Assembly (NCBI GenBank): GCA_019421315.1
Contig: JAHZFN010000019.1
Span: 1-7,404, forward strand
Origin: Peptococcaceae bacterium
Lineage (GTDB): Bacteria; Bacillota; Dehalobacteriia; UBA4068; UBA4997
Direction: 5' to 3'
DNA: 7,404 bases
Numbering within the stretch: position 1 is the stretch's first letter; every line of letters begins with the position of its first letter. The translations under genes and the position numbers were made by a program. Below are positions 1 through 5,751 of this stretch, piece by piece. Below the pieces are notes generated by a model. It made no database searches. It was given only the letters and a program-made list of their open reading frames with translations, and had not been told where the DNA came from.

Positions 1-534
1 TCTGATAAACGCCGCCAGCTGACTGCTCAAAACAGCCGCCTTGTGATAAGCATGACCGATTTCCGCTTCGTCGGCATAGCTCGGGCTCAATTTAATAAGC
101 TCACGCTTCATCGGAAAAGCCAAAGATACTGCATACTTATGCCTTTCCAGAATATCCGTGGGCTTGCCCCACTCCCCTTCAATCATGTCAATTTTTTGAG
201 CCTTATGGGAATACACATGATGCGGCGACAATTCGCAAATTCCAACCATTTCCGCACCCAAATATTTGGCAACCTCTTTAACGATTTTCGTTAATTCGGC
301 AGGGTCGGGATTTTCTTTTTTAAACTGACTGCGGACAGTACCGTCCATGCACTGCGCTAAATACCAGCTCATGCAGTTATCCATATCGTTATAGCCAAAA
401 AAAACTGACATTAGCGGATCGGGGCAGTAATCCTTTGACCATATTTTATAAATTTCTTCTCCGTATTCCTTTTGATAAGCCTTGCAAAATGCTGTATCTT
501 TTTGATCAAATTGCTGTTGTCTGTAATCTGCCAC
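1..534 (-). CDS. Reductive-dehalogenase-like protein, N-terminal part (runs off left edge)
   Basis: This partial gene encodes the first 178 residues of a protein resembling the cobamide- and iron-sulfur-dependent reductive dehalogenase family, relatives of epoxyqueuosine reductase. The visible part matches the N-terminal region by pattern: 'YLGAEMVGICEL' at about 91-102, then 'VYSH' (107-110), a strand 'KYAVSLAFPM' (133-142), 'LSPSY' (149-153) and 'HAYHKAAVLSSQLAAFIR' (161-178), which in the family leads into the cobamide-binding domain. The C-terminal 4Fe-4S cysteine motifs lie outside the window, so catalysis cannot be confirmed. The start is GTG at 534, set by an AAAGGAGG ribosome site 8 nt upstream; the first in-frame ATG would be at codon 42. 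No twin-arginine signal or hydrophobic segment is present, unlike respiratory RdhA proteins, which suggests a cytoplasmic enzyme. It lies on the same strand as, and 230 bp downstream of, the LacI-type gene. A related QueG-like reductase with another substrate is possible. Confidence 0.72.
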   Translation of the reverse strand, partial: MADYRQQQFDQKDTAFCKAYQKEYGEEIYKIWSKDYCPDPLMSVFFGYNDMDNCMSWYLAQCMDGTVRSQFKKENPDPAELTKIVKEVAKYLGAEMVGICELSPHHVYSHKAQKIDMIEGEWGKPTDILERHKYAVSLAFPMKRELIKLSPSYADEAEIGHAYHKAAVLSSQLAAFIR

Positions 535-542
535 CGGAAAAA

Positions 543-550
543 CCTCCTTT
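543..550 (-). promoter_or_regulatory. Ribosome binding site that sets a GTG start
   Basis: AAAGGAGG reads on the minus strand and ends 8 nt before the GTG at 534. It is the only strong Shine-Dalgarno sequence near the beginning of the dehalogenase-like reading frame, and it is the reason for choosing GTG rather than the later in-frame ATG at codon 42. Confidence 0.8.
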
Positions 551-630
551 GTTCAATCGGTTTTGGGAAACACCTTTTTTTGTTCCGTTTAAAAAGATGA
601 GATAAAAATTTTTACAACAATTTAATCTTA

Positions 631-658
631 TTTATACAAATTTTTGTATGAATTCCAA
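631..658 (-). promoter_or_regulatory. Candidate promoter with embedded palindrome for the dehalogenase-like gene
   Basis: On the minus strand TTGGAA (653-658) and TATAAA (631-636) are separated by 16 bp. They are four-of-six and five-of-six matches to the sigma-A -35 and -10 boxes. The spacer largely consists of an inverted repeat, ATACAAA-TT-TTTGTAT on the plus strand (634-649), which overlaps the -10 box. A regulator bound there would block or remodel this promoter. The repeat lacks the central CG of the LacI-type sites further right, so a different regulator would be expected. The surrounding DNA is very AT-rich, so chance matches are likely and confidence is limited. Confidence 0.4.
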
Positions 659-662
659 ATAT

Positions 663-672
663 CAAAATTTTG
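663..672. repeat. 10-bp perfect palindrome
   Basis: CAAAATTTTG is a perfect palindrome just upstream (on the minus strand) of the candidate promoter of the dehalogenase-like gene. It could be an activator or repressor half of the same control region, but in AT-rich DNA a site of this length can occur by chance. Confidence 0.3.
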
Positions 673-764
673 TTTATAAAAATTGTGTTGCGTGAGAAGC
701 TGTTTATTTTATAATACCTAAACGATCTGCAACCAAAGTTAATCTGAGTCTTAATTACAATTAT

Positions 765-1793
765 TTACAGAGCTTTCGGCTTGCCGGAAGATTCACCGTA
801 AATAATGCTTGGATGAAGCAAATAATCAGCGGATTCAACTTGCTCCGAACCTTTCTTTTTGTAAATAATATCCAATATAACATCTGCCATCTGCTGGGCA
901 AGCTCATCACGCATATCATCAAGATAAGTCAGTTGGGGATATATCAAAAAACCGTTTTTAAAAGCACCCAAAGCAGTAACAGCCACTTTATCGGGAATGG
1001 AAACATTGTTTTCCAGACAGTACTTGTAAATGCCGACTGCCATATTTGCAGAACCCGCAAGTATTGCCAAAGGCGTTTCCGGATTTGCTTCAACAATTTC
1101 CTTGCAGGCACTGTACCCGTATTTAACAGTAAAATCACCGTAATGACATTGCAAAGAATCCATTGACAGTTTTTTATCAAAAACAAATCTGGTGCAGCCT
1201 TGGAATCGTTCGTAATTAGTCAAAATATTTGTATCCCCTGTTACAAGATGAAAACAACGCTTGCCGCAATTATACAAATGCTGCATTAAATCATAATACC
1301 CTTGCTCCTTATCAGTATGCACCGCAATAAAACCGGGCAAACGACTTGAACGGTCCATCAAAATAACAGGGATTCCGCTGTTATTAATGGACTGCAAATA
1401 TTTATCGTTGGCATTGGTTGTGGCAACCAGAACAGCGTCAACCTGCATTTCCATCATTGCCTTAAGACAAGCCTTTTCCTGAACAGGGTCATCGTTATGC
1501 GAAGCCACAAGCATTACAATTTTATTTTTGTTAAGGATACTGCCCAGCAAATTAACAATATCTGCAAAAAACTGAACCTCCAAGCTTGTCACAATCACAC
1601 CGACAATGTTCGAGCGTTTGTTTTTAAGAGAACGCGCAAAGGTGTTTGGCGTATAGCCCTTTTCATCTATAATATTGCGGACTCTTTCGCAAACCTCCGG
1701 AGAGACAATTTCCGGATGATTGAGAACTCTGGAAACAGTGGAAACAGAAACACCTGCCTCGCCTGCAATTTCTTTAATAGTCAGTTTACCCAT
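765..1793 (-). CDS. LacI/GalR-family transcriptional regulator
   Basis: A complete 342-residue DNA-binding repressor of the LacI/GalR family, of typical length. Residues 4-25 form the helix-turn-helix, with recognition helix 'VSVSTVSRVLN' at 15-25. The hinge helix 'NTFARSLKN' follows at 50-58, with the minor-groove leucine L56. From about residue 63 a periplasmic-binding-protein-like sensor domain runs to the end. The start is ATG 1793, because AAAGGTGAT lies 4 nt upstream and the family HTH begins 3 residues in; an in-frame ATG 12 codons upstream (1829) has no clear ribosome site. It is divergent from the TRAP operon, and CG-centred operators lie in the shared interval, so it most likely controls that operon and possibly itself. 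The effector is unknown. LacI proteins usually sense sugars or nucleosides, so pairing with a TRAP (organic acid) transporter is somewhat unusual. No clear terminator follows it. Confidence 0.93.
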   Translation of the reverse strand: MGKLTIKEIAGEAGVSVSTVSRVLNHPEIVSPEVCERVRNIIDEKGYTPNTFARSLKNKRSNIVGVIVTSLEVQFFADIVNLLGSILNKNKIVMLVASHNDDPVQEKACLKAMMEMQVDAVLVATTNANDKYLQSINNSGIPVILMDRSSRLPGFIAVHTDKEQGYYDLMQHLYNCGKRCFHLVTGDTNILTNYERFQGCTRFVFDKKLSMDSLQCHYGDFTVKYGYSACKEIVEANPETPLAILAGSANMAVGIYKYCLENNVSIPDKVAVTALGAFKNGFLIYPQLTYLDDMRDELAQQMADVILDIIYKKKGSEQVESADYLLHPSIIYGESSGKPKAL

Positions 1794-1797
1794 ATCA

Positions 1798-1806
1798 ATC
1801 ACCTTT
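1798..1806 (-). promoter_or_regulatory. Ribosome binding site that decides the LacI-family start
   Basis: AAAGGTGAT reads on the minus strand 4 nt before ATG 1793 and is complementary to the 16S rRNA tail (AAAGGAGGTGATC type). It favours the 342-residue protein over the version 12 residues longer. Confidence 0.75.
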
Positions 1807-1878
1807 ATTTCAATTTGCTTTTGCCGCATTGTTTAGCGGTCTGCAGTTTCTTTGGAATGTTTTTTTATAAACAGCTTC

Positions 1879-1894
1879 ATGATAACGATTTCAT
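1879..1894. promoter_or_regulatory. Candidate LacI/CcpA-type operator (site 4) in the regulator's own leader
   Basis: ATGATAACGATTTCAT is an imperfect 16-bp palindrome with a central CG; six of eight base pairs are symmetric. It lies about 85 bp upstream of the regulator's start codon and downstream of its predicted promoter, where a bound repressor would act as a roadblock, so autoregulation is plausible. It also fits the catabolite (cre) consensus WTGNAANCGNWNNCW with one mismatch, so CcpA is an alternative binder. Confidence 0.45.
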
Positions 1895-1956
1895 TATTTG
1901 ATAAAAAAATAACAAAAAGACTTTTTTTTACAAGAAAAATAAAATGCTATATTTAT

Positions 1957-1985
1957 AGTATAATACTTATATCCTAAATTTGCAA
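1957..1985 (-). promoter_or_regulatory. Promoter of the LacI-family gene
   Basis: On the minus strand a TTGCAA -35 box (1980-1985) and a TATACT -10 box (1957-1962) are separated by exactly 17 bp. They are four-of-six and five-of-six matches to the sigma-A consensus. The predicted transcript starts near 1950 and has a leader of roughly 155 nt that contains operator site 4. Confidence 0.55.
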
Positions 1986-2064
1986 GAGAAAAATTACTGC
2001 AATTATTAATAAAACGGCAAAACTCACCTTCCTGCACATAATTTTGAAAAACATTATATTATGT

Positions 2065-2080
2065 AAAAAAACGTTTTCAT
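2065..2080. promoter_or_regulatory. Candidate LacI-type operator (site 1)
   Basis: This site has the perfect core AAAACGTTTT (2068-2077) with a TTTTCAT right flank, giving six of eight symmetric pairs over 16 bp. It lies between the two divergent promoters, 165 bp centre-to-centre from site 2. That spacing would allow DNA looping if the repressor is tetrameric. Read on the minus strand (ATGAAAACGTTTT...) it differs from the cre consensus at one position. Confidence 0.5.
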
Positions 2081-2186
2081 TATAGCAAAATCTGATAAAA
2101 GCACATCTGTTTTCATGATTTTTACACATTATTTTCTCACATACCATAAAACCGCGGTCGTTTGTGTATTTTATTTGAAAAACATA

Positions 2187-2215
2187 TTGACATGGAACAA
2201 CTTTCAATGTACAAT
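2187..2215 (+). promoter_or_regulatory. Promoter of the TRAP transporter operon
   Basis: A perfect TTGACA -35 box (2187-2192) and a TACAAT -10 box (2210-2215, five of six) are separated by 17 bp. This is the best sigma-A match in the interval. Transcription would begin near 2222, giving a leader of about 320 nt before the DctQ start codon. Operator site 2 is centred about 15 bp downstream of the predicted start, a classic position for repression. Confidence 0.65.
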
Positions 2216-2229
2216 CAAGATAGTTATCA

Positions 2230-2245
2230 AAGAAAACGTTTTTAC
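2230..2245. promoter_or_regulatory. Candidate LacI-type operator (site 2), promoter-proximal
   Basis: AAGAAAACGTTTTTAC contains the same perfect 10-bp core, AAAACGTTTT (2233-2242), as site 1. It lies immediately downstream of the TTGACA/TACAAT promoter, so a bound LacI-family protein would block initiation or early elongation. It fits the cre consensus less well (two mismatches) than the other sites. I take it as the main operator of the divergent repressor. Confidence 0.6.
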
Positions 2246-2293
2246 GGCAAATGTATTCACCCATGCAGTAAACTGCCATTTTTTTACAATCTT

Positions 2294-2309
2294 ATGTAAT
2301 CGTTTTCAG
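2294..2309. promoter_or_regulatory. Candidate LacI/CcpA-type operator (site 3)
   Basis: ATGTAATCGTTTTCAG is a weaker CG-centred palindrome (five of eight symmetric pairs), 64 bp downstream of site 2 and inside the transporter leader. Its minus-strand reading CTGAAAACGATTACA fits the cre consensus except at the first position. It could be an auxiliary operator or a CcpA roadblock site. Confidence 0.4.
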
Positions 2310-2422
2310 TGCTTAATTAATATTTTAACCTAAGGTTCCGTTCCCAACACAGCAGATGTTTGGGGTAATATAAAAAGATTATTTAAAATTTTTACAGCTC
2401 ACTTAATCAATTTTTTCGGTAT

Positions 2423-2458
2423 TTTGCAATTCAAATTAAAAAAAGTTTTTATTGCAAA
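2423..2458. repeat. Inverted repeat in the transporter leader
   Basis: TTTGCAAT (2423-2430) and ATTGCAAA (2451-2458) are perfect 8-bp inverted copies separated by 20 nt. The spacer itself contains an A5/T5 pair, so the leader RNA could form a bulged, AT-rich stem-loop about 80 nt before the DctQ start. It is not followed by a U run, so it is not a terminator. Confidence 0.35.
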
Positions 2459-2540
2459 CAAAACATTTAAACAAAATTTTGCTTAATTTACTAAAAAGTT
2501 CTTGCTTGAAAATTATATTTTAATTACGGAGGTTGAAACA

Positions 2541-3068
2541 ATGATAAGAAAAGGGATTTATAAATTAAATAAAATCACCATTTCTTGTGCGGCAGTCTGC
2601 ATTGCGGCAATGATGATTTTTATTTTTTATGATGTATTAATGCGTTATATCGTTCCCGGGTCTTCAACAATTTCTTACACATTATCAGAATATTATTTGA
2701 TGACAGCGATCATTTTTCTCGGCATAGCATACACAAAACAAGTTGACGGCCATGCAAGGGTGACATTGTTTATCAAATACTTTCCGAATATTTTGAAGAA
2801 ACTTTGTGATTTTTTAGGAAATATTGCAGCTGCGGCAGTATTTGGCATAATGGGATATCAAGGCTTGCTTTTAACCATCAGAGCCTACACACTGCACGAA
2901 ATTTACATAGGCATTTACAACTGGCCGATGTGGGCTGCTTACATTTTCATTGCAATAGGCTGCATAATAATGGTTTTGCAGTGCCTGTTGGATATTTGGG
3001 ACAGCGGCAAAAGATTATTCAACAAAAACCTTTCGGCTGTTGAATATTCCGACGAAAGCACATTATAA
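2541..3068 (+). CDS. dctQ: TRAP transporter small membrane subunit (DctQ type)
   Basis: The 175-residue small integral membrane subunit of a tripartite ATP-independent periplasmic (TRAP) transporter, which pairs with the large DctM subunit to import organic acids using a cation gradient. Four hydrophobic segments are visible at about 12-30, 46-65, 88-110 and 130-150. Family-typical positions include 'DVLMRY' (31-36) after the first segment, a glutamate in the second (E50), 'GHARV' (70-74) and 'WPMWAAY' (128-134) leading into the last helix. The start is ATG 2541, set by GGAGG 8 nt upstream; a longer in-frame reading from ATG 2502 lacks a ribosome site and adds no hydrophobic sequence. It is the first gene of the operon, 18 bp before dctM. 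Length is normal for the family. Confidence 0.9.
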   Translation: MIRKGIYKLNKITISCAAVCIAAMMIFIFYDVLMRYIVPGSSTISYTLSEYYLMTAIIFLGIAYTKQVDGHARVTLFIKYFPNILKKLCDFLGNIAAAAVFGIMGYQGLLLTIRAYTLHEIYIGIYNWPMWAAYIFIAIGCIIMVLQCLLDIWDSGKRLFNKNLSAVEYSDESTL

Positions 3069-3086
3069 ATCAGGGAGGGATATTAT

Positions 3087-4412
3087 ATGTTAGGAATTTC
3101 ATTAGCAATTGTTACCCTCATGCTTGTAATGTTAGTCATGGGCTTCCCAATTTCTGTTTCTCTGCTGGTATCTGCAATAGTCGGCATTTCCGTAACCTCA
3201 GGCTGGGATGCCGCCTTGGGGGTTATGCAAACCGTTCCCTTCAGAACAGCTGCCAGCTATGTTATGACAACCTGCCCCATGTTTATTTTAATGGCTGAAT
3301 TTGCCTCCACAGGCATGTCGCAAAATTTATTTGATTTTGCGGCAAACAGAACAAAGCGTTTTCCTGCAAGTCTTGGTGTTGCAACAATTATCGCCAATGC
3401 CATCATGGGTGCAATCTGCGGTTCAAGCACTGCGGCTGCAGCCACCATGGGGCGCATTGCCATTCCCGAAATGGTCAGAAAGAAATACCCCGTTCATATG
3501 GCCTGCGGCATTGTTGCTGTTTCCGGCACTCTTTCCATTTTGATTCCACCGTCTATTGTTCTGGTTCTTTACGGAATCATGGCAAACGTTTCCGTCGGCA
3601 AGCTCTTAATGGCGGGATTAATTCCGGGGATTATCAGTGCAATTATGTACAGCATTATTGTTGTGCTGTGGTTCAAAAAAGAACAACGCAGAGCAAACAT
3701 ACCATCAAACGAAGTTCTGGCACAGCTTGCCACCGAAACCAAAGAGGTTTATGGCAGCTCGTTTAAAGAGTTTATATCAATTTTACCTGTAATCCTGCTT
3801 ATGATAATGATTTTAGGCGGCATTTACAGCGGCATTGTAACGCCAACCGAGGCGGCGTCGGTCGGTGCTTTGGCAACATTGATCATCGGTATCGCCAAAA
3901 GAGACTTAAACCCCAAAGCCACCTACGAAGCCTGCATGAGAGCAGTAAAAACCAATGCCATGATTTTTACCATCATGATTGGTGCAAAGGTTTTTGGTTA
4001 TTTCCTTACACTTACACAAGCCACCATTGGCATTACCAACTGGCTGCAAACAGCAGACATCTCGCCATATGCGGTTCTGACAATTCTCGTTATATTCTAT
4101 TTGGTTTTGGGCTGCATGATGGACGGCATTTCAATTCTTTTGCTGACAGTTCCTGTTGTGGCACCCATCGTATCAAGTCTTGGTTTTGATTTGATATGGT
4201 TCGGCATTATCATGACAAAGCTTATTGAAGTCGGGTTGGTGACACCGCCTGTCGGCATCAACTGCTACATTGTTGCGGATTCTGCCAAGGTTCCTGTTGC
4301 CACAGCCTTTAAAGGAATCGGCTGGCTGCTGTTGGGTGAAGCTGTTATATTACTGCTGCTGATTCTTTTCCCGCAGATCACACTTTTCCTGCCAAACTTT
4401 ATGGATATATAA
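3087..4412 (+). CDS. dctM: TRAP transporter large membrane subunit (DctM type)
   Basis: The 441-residue large permease subunit of the TRAP transporter, which carries the transport path and uses an ion gradient rather than ATP. It is hydrophobic throughout, with roughly a dozen membrane segments, and its length is standard. Family signatures appear in order: 'CGSSTAAAATMG' (111-122), 'GTLSILIPPS' (147-156), 'GIVTPTEAASVGA' (249-261), 'DGISILLLTVPV' (346-357) and 'TPPVGIN' (386-392). These correspond to the paired hairpin regions that form the substrate and sodium sites in structurally known TRAP systems. The start is ATG 3087, with GGGAGGG about 7-8 nt upstream. It follows dctQ by 18 bp, so the two are co-transcribed. 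Nothing in it reveals the substrate. Confidence 0.95.
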   Translation: MLGISLAIVTLMLVMLVMGFPISVSLLVSAIVGISVTSGWDAALGVMQTVPFRTAASYVMTTCPMFILMAEFASTGMSQNLFDFAANRTKRFPASLGVATIIANAIMGAICGSSTAAAATMGRIAIPEMVRKKYPVHMACGIVAVSGTLSILIPPSIVLVLYGIMANVSVGKLLMAGLIPGIISAIMYSIIVVLWFKKEQRRANIPSNEVLAQLATETKEVYGSSFKEFISILPVILLMIMILGGIYSGIVTPTEAASVGALATLIIGIAKRDLNPKATYEACMRAVKTNAMIFTIMIGAKVFGYFLTLTQATIGITNWLQTADISPYAVLTILVIFYLVLGCMMDGISILLLTVPVVAPIVSSLGFDLIWFGIIMTKLIEVGLVTPPVGINCYIVADSAKVPVATAFKGIGWLLLGEAVILLLLILFPQITLFLPNFMDI

Positions 4413-4442
4413 AATAAAAAATACACTTAATATGTTTTATAT

Positions 4443-4454
4443 TCCCAATTGGGA
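4443..4454. repeat. 12-bp perfect palindrome between dctM and dctP
   Basis: TCCCAATTGGGA lies in the 86-bp gap before the binding-protein gene. As RNA it could form only a short stem (TCCC/GGGA, AATT loop) without a U run, so it is not a good terminator. It may be an mRNA processing or stability element, or a protein site that lets dctP be expressed at a different level from the permease genes. Confidence 0.4.
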
Positions 4455-4477
4455 TTTAGTTATAAATAATATATATT
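4449..4477 (+). promoter_or_regulatory. Weak candidate internal promoter for dctP
   Basis: TTGGGA (4449-4454) and TATATT (4472-4477) are 17 bp apart, between dctM and dctP. The DNA is almost all A and T, so this may be chance. It is listed because an internal promoter would account for the unusual gap before the last gene of the operon. Confidence 0.25.
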
Positions 4478-4498
4478 TAATTTTAGGAGGGTTCTATT

Positions 4499-5575
4499 AT
4501 GAAAAAACATTTATGCTTACTTTTTGTTCTCTGTTTGTCAATTTGTCTTTTCGCATTAACAGGCTGCGGCAATGACGGACAGGACAACTCAGCAGATGCA
4601 GACAGCAAAGACTTCACAATCAACCTTACAATGGCAGACCACCTTGATGCAAGCCATCCATACATGAAGCATGCCAGCGTTAAATTTATGGACATGGTTA
4701 CAGAAAGAACTGAAGGAAGAATTACATTCACCCATTATCCATCTTTGCAGGCAGGCGAAATGAAAGATCACATCAACATGATGCAGACAGGCATTGTCAG
4801 CATGGCAAACTCACCTGCGGCAATTCTTTCAGAACAGCTCCCGCTTTCCAATGTTGTCAATTTGCCAAGCTGGGGTATTCCAACAGACAAATTGGCAATG
4901 GCTTTTTATGATTTGGCAACCGATGAAACAAGTGCTCTTTACAAAAACGATTTTGAAGCAAACGGCATCAAAATGCTGTTTTGCGGCTGCTTTCCTTATT
5001 ACCAGCTGCAAAGCAACAAACCTGTTGAAACCTGCGACGATTTCAAAAATCTAATTGTCAGAAGCCCCGGCGGTTCCATGGATCTTATTTTGGAAAGTTT
5101 AGGTTCGTCGGTTATCAGCGTTGCACCGACAGAGCTTTATGAAGCAATGCAGCGCGGGACAGTTGACGCCATGTATTCACCTCAGGAAAGCTTGATTCCG
5201 CAAGCATTGAATGAGGTTATGACATATTCCACAGGCAACCTTGATTTAAACAGCTTTATTATGATGTGGGATATCAGCCTTGATGTATGGAACACAATTC
5301 CCGAAGATTTGCAGCAGATTATGATTGAATGCGGCAAAGAAGTTACAGAATCTTTCTCCAATGACTTGATCAAAGAATATGACGCCGCTCAAACCGAGCT
5401 TGAAGCCCAAGGCATTAAATTCACCTACTTCAGCGACGAAGAATTGGAAAAAGCACACAATCTTATTGCAGGTGTAAGCGAAGAATGGAAGAAAACAATC
5501 GATTCCAAAGGTCTGGCTGGCACCGAAACATATGATGCATTTGCCAAGCTGGTTGAAAGCTACAAAAACAAATAG
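4499..5575 (+). CDS. dctP: TRAP transporter substrate-binding lipoprotein (DctP type)
   Basis: The 358-residue extracytoplasmic solute receptor of the TRAP system. The N-terminus has 'MKK', a hydrophobic stretch (5-20) and a lipobox 'LTGC' (20-23), so the mature protein would be lipid-anchored at C23 on the outer face of the membrane, as expected in a bacterium without a periplasm. The family arginine that pairs with the substrate carboxylate appears to be R188 in 'LIVRSPGGSMD', followed by 'TELYEAMQRGTVDAMYSP', the usual conserved block. Together these imply an organic acid ligand, whose identity cannot be read from sequence. The start is ATG 4499, with AGGAGGG 7 nt upstream. The gene is last in the operon (Q-M-P), whereas P is often first, and it follows an 86-bp gap. 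A strong terminator lies 63 bp downstream. Confidence 0.93.
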   Translation: MKKHLCLLFVLCLSICLFALTGCGNDGQDNSADADSKDFTINLTMADHLDASHPYMKHASVKFMDMVTERTEGRITFTHYPSLQAGEMKDHINMMQTGIVSMANSPAAILSEQLPLSNVVNLPSWGIPTDKLAMAFYDLATDETSALYKNDFEANGIKMLFCGCFPYYQLQSNKPVETCDDFKNLIVRSPGGSMDLILESLGSSVISVAPTELYEAMQRGTVDAMYSPQESLIPQALNEVMTYSTGNLDLNSFIMMWDISLDVWNTIPEDLQQIMIECGKEVTESFSNDLIKEYDAAQTELEAQGIKFTYFSDEELEKAHNLIAGVSEEWKKTIDSKGLAGTETYDAFAKLVESYKNK

Positions 5576-5638
5576 CAGATACCTTAATAAATAATACCCA
5601 TAATTAACATCATTTCTCCTACAAAAAAATTAATACAA

Positions 5639-5686
5639 AAAACATATCGCCGATTTTTCAAAAAAAATTAATCGGCGATATGTTTT
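5639..5686 (+). terminator. Intrinsic terminator of the TRAP operon
   Basis: A 17-bp perfect inverted repeat (5639-5655 and 5670-5686) with core ATATCGCCGATT/AATCGGCGATAT encloses a 14-nt A/T loop. The right arm ends in TTTT, and the left arm is preceded by an A run that gives a U tail on the other strand, so it could work in both directions. It separates the transporter operon from the HPP-family gene. Confidence 0.85.
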
Positions 5687-5696
5687 ACAAAGACTC

Positions 5697-5724
5697 TTGG
5701 CAAAACACTTTTCATATTTAAATT
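5697..5724 (+). promoter_or_regulatory. Weak candidate promoter of the HPP-family gene
   Basis: TTGGCA (5697-5702, five of six) and TAAATT (5719-5724, four of six) are 16 bp apart, directly after the TRAP terminator and about 28 bp before the HPP-family start. A promoter is needed here because the upstream terminator is strong, but the -10 box is poor. Confidence 0.35.
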
Positions 5725-5751
5725 TAAAGATAAACGGAAAGGAGGCGGCAC

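Larger units (their letters stand above)
1794..2540. other. 747-bp divergent regulatory interval between the LacI-type gene and the TRAP operon
   Basis: No credible protein gene is seen here. The longest reading frame (101 codons, minus strand, 1974-2279) overlaps the promoters and operators, and its composition does not look protein-like. The interval holds a minus-strand promoter, a plus-strand promoter, four CG-centred palindromic operator candidates, and a long, very AT-rich transporter leader of about 320 nt with a possible stem-loop. The separate entries give positions. Confidence 0.8.

Noticed and set aside
43..294. 83-codon plus-strand reading frame
   Set aside because: It is antisense to the dehalogenase-like gene, whose minus-strand translation matches its family; the plus-strand frame does not.
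604..616. AAAATTTTTACA shared by 604-616 and the TRAP leader (about 2385-2395)
   Set aside because: Low-complexity A/T sequence; a shared 12-mer of this composition is expected by chance in these intervals.
2151..2158. ACCGCGGT palindrome near the TRAP promoter
   Set aside because: Only 8 bp, a single copy, and unlike the other operator candidates; too short to support a site.
1974..2279. 101-codon minus-strand reading frame in the regulatory interval
   Set aside because: It covers the plus-strand promoter and two operator sites, has no convincing ribosome binding site, and its residue composition (many Cys, Phe, Ile, Asn) is what AT-rich non-coding DNA gives.
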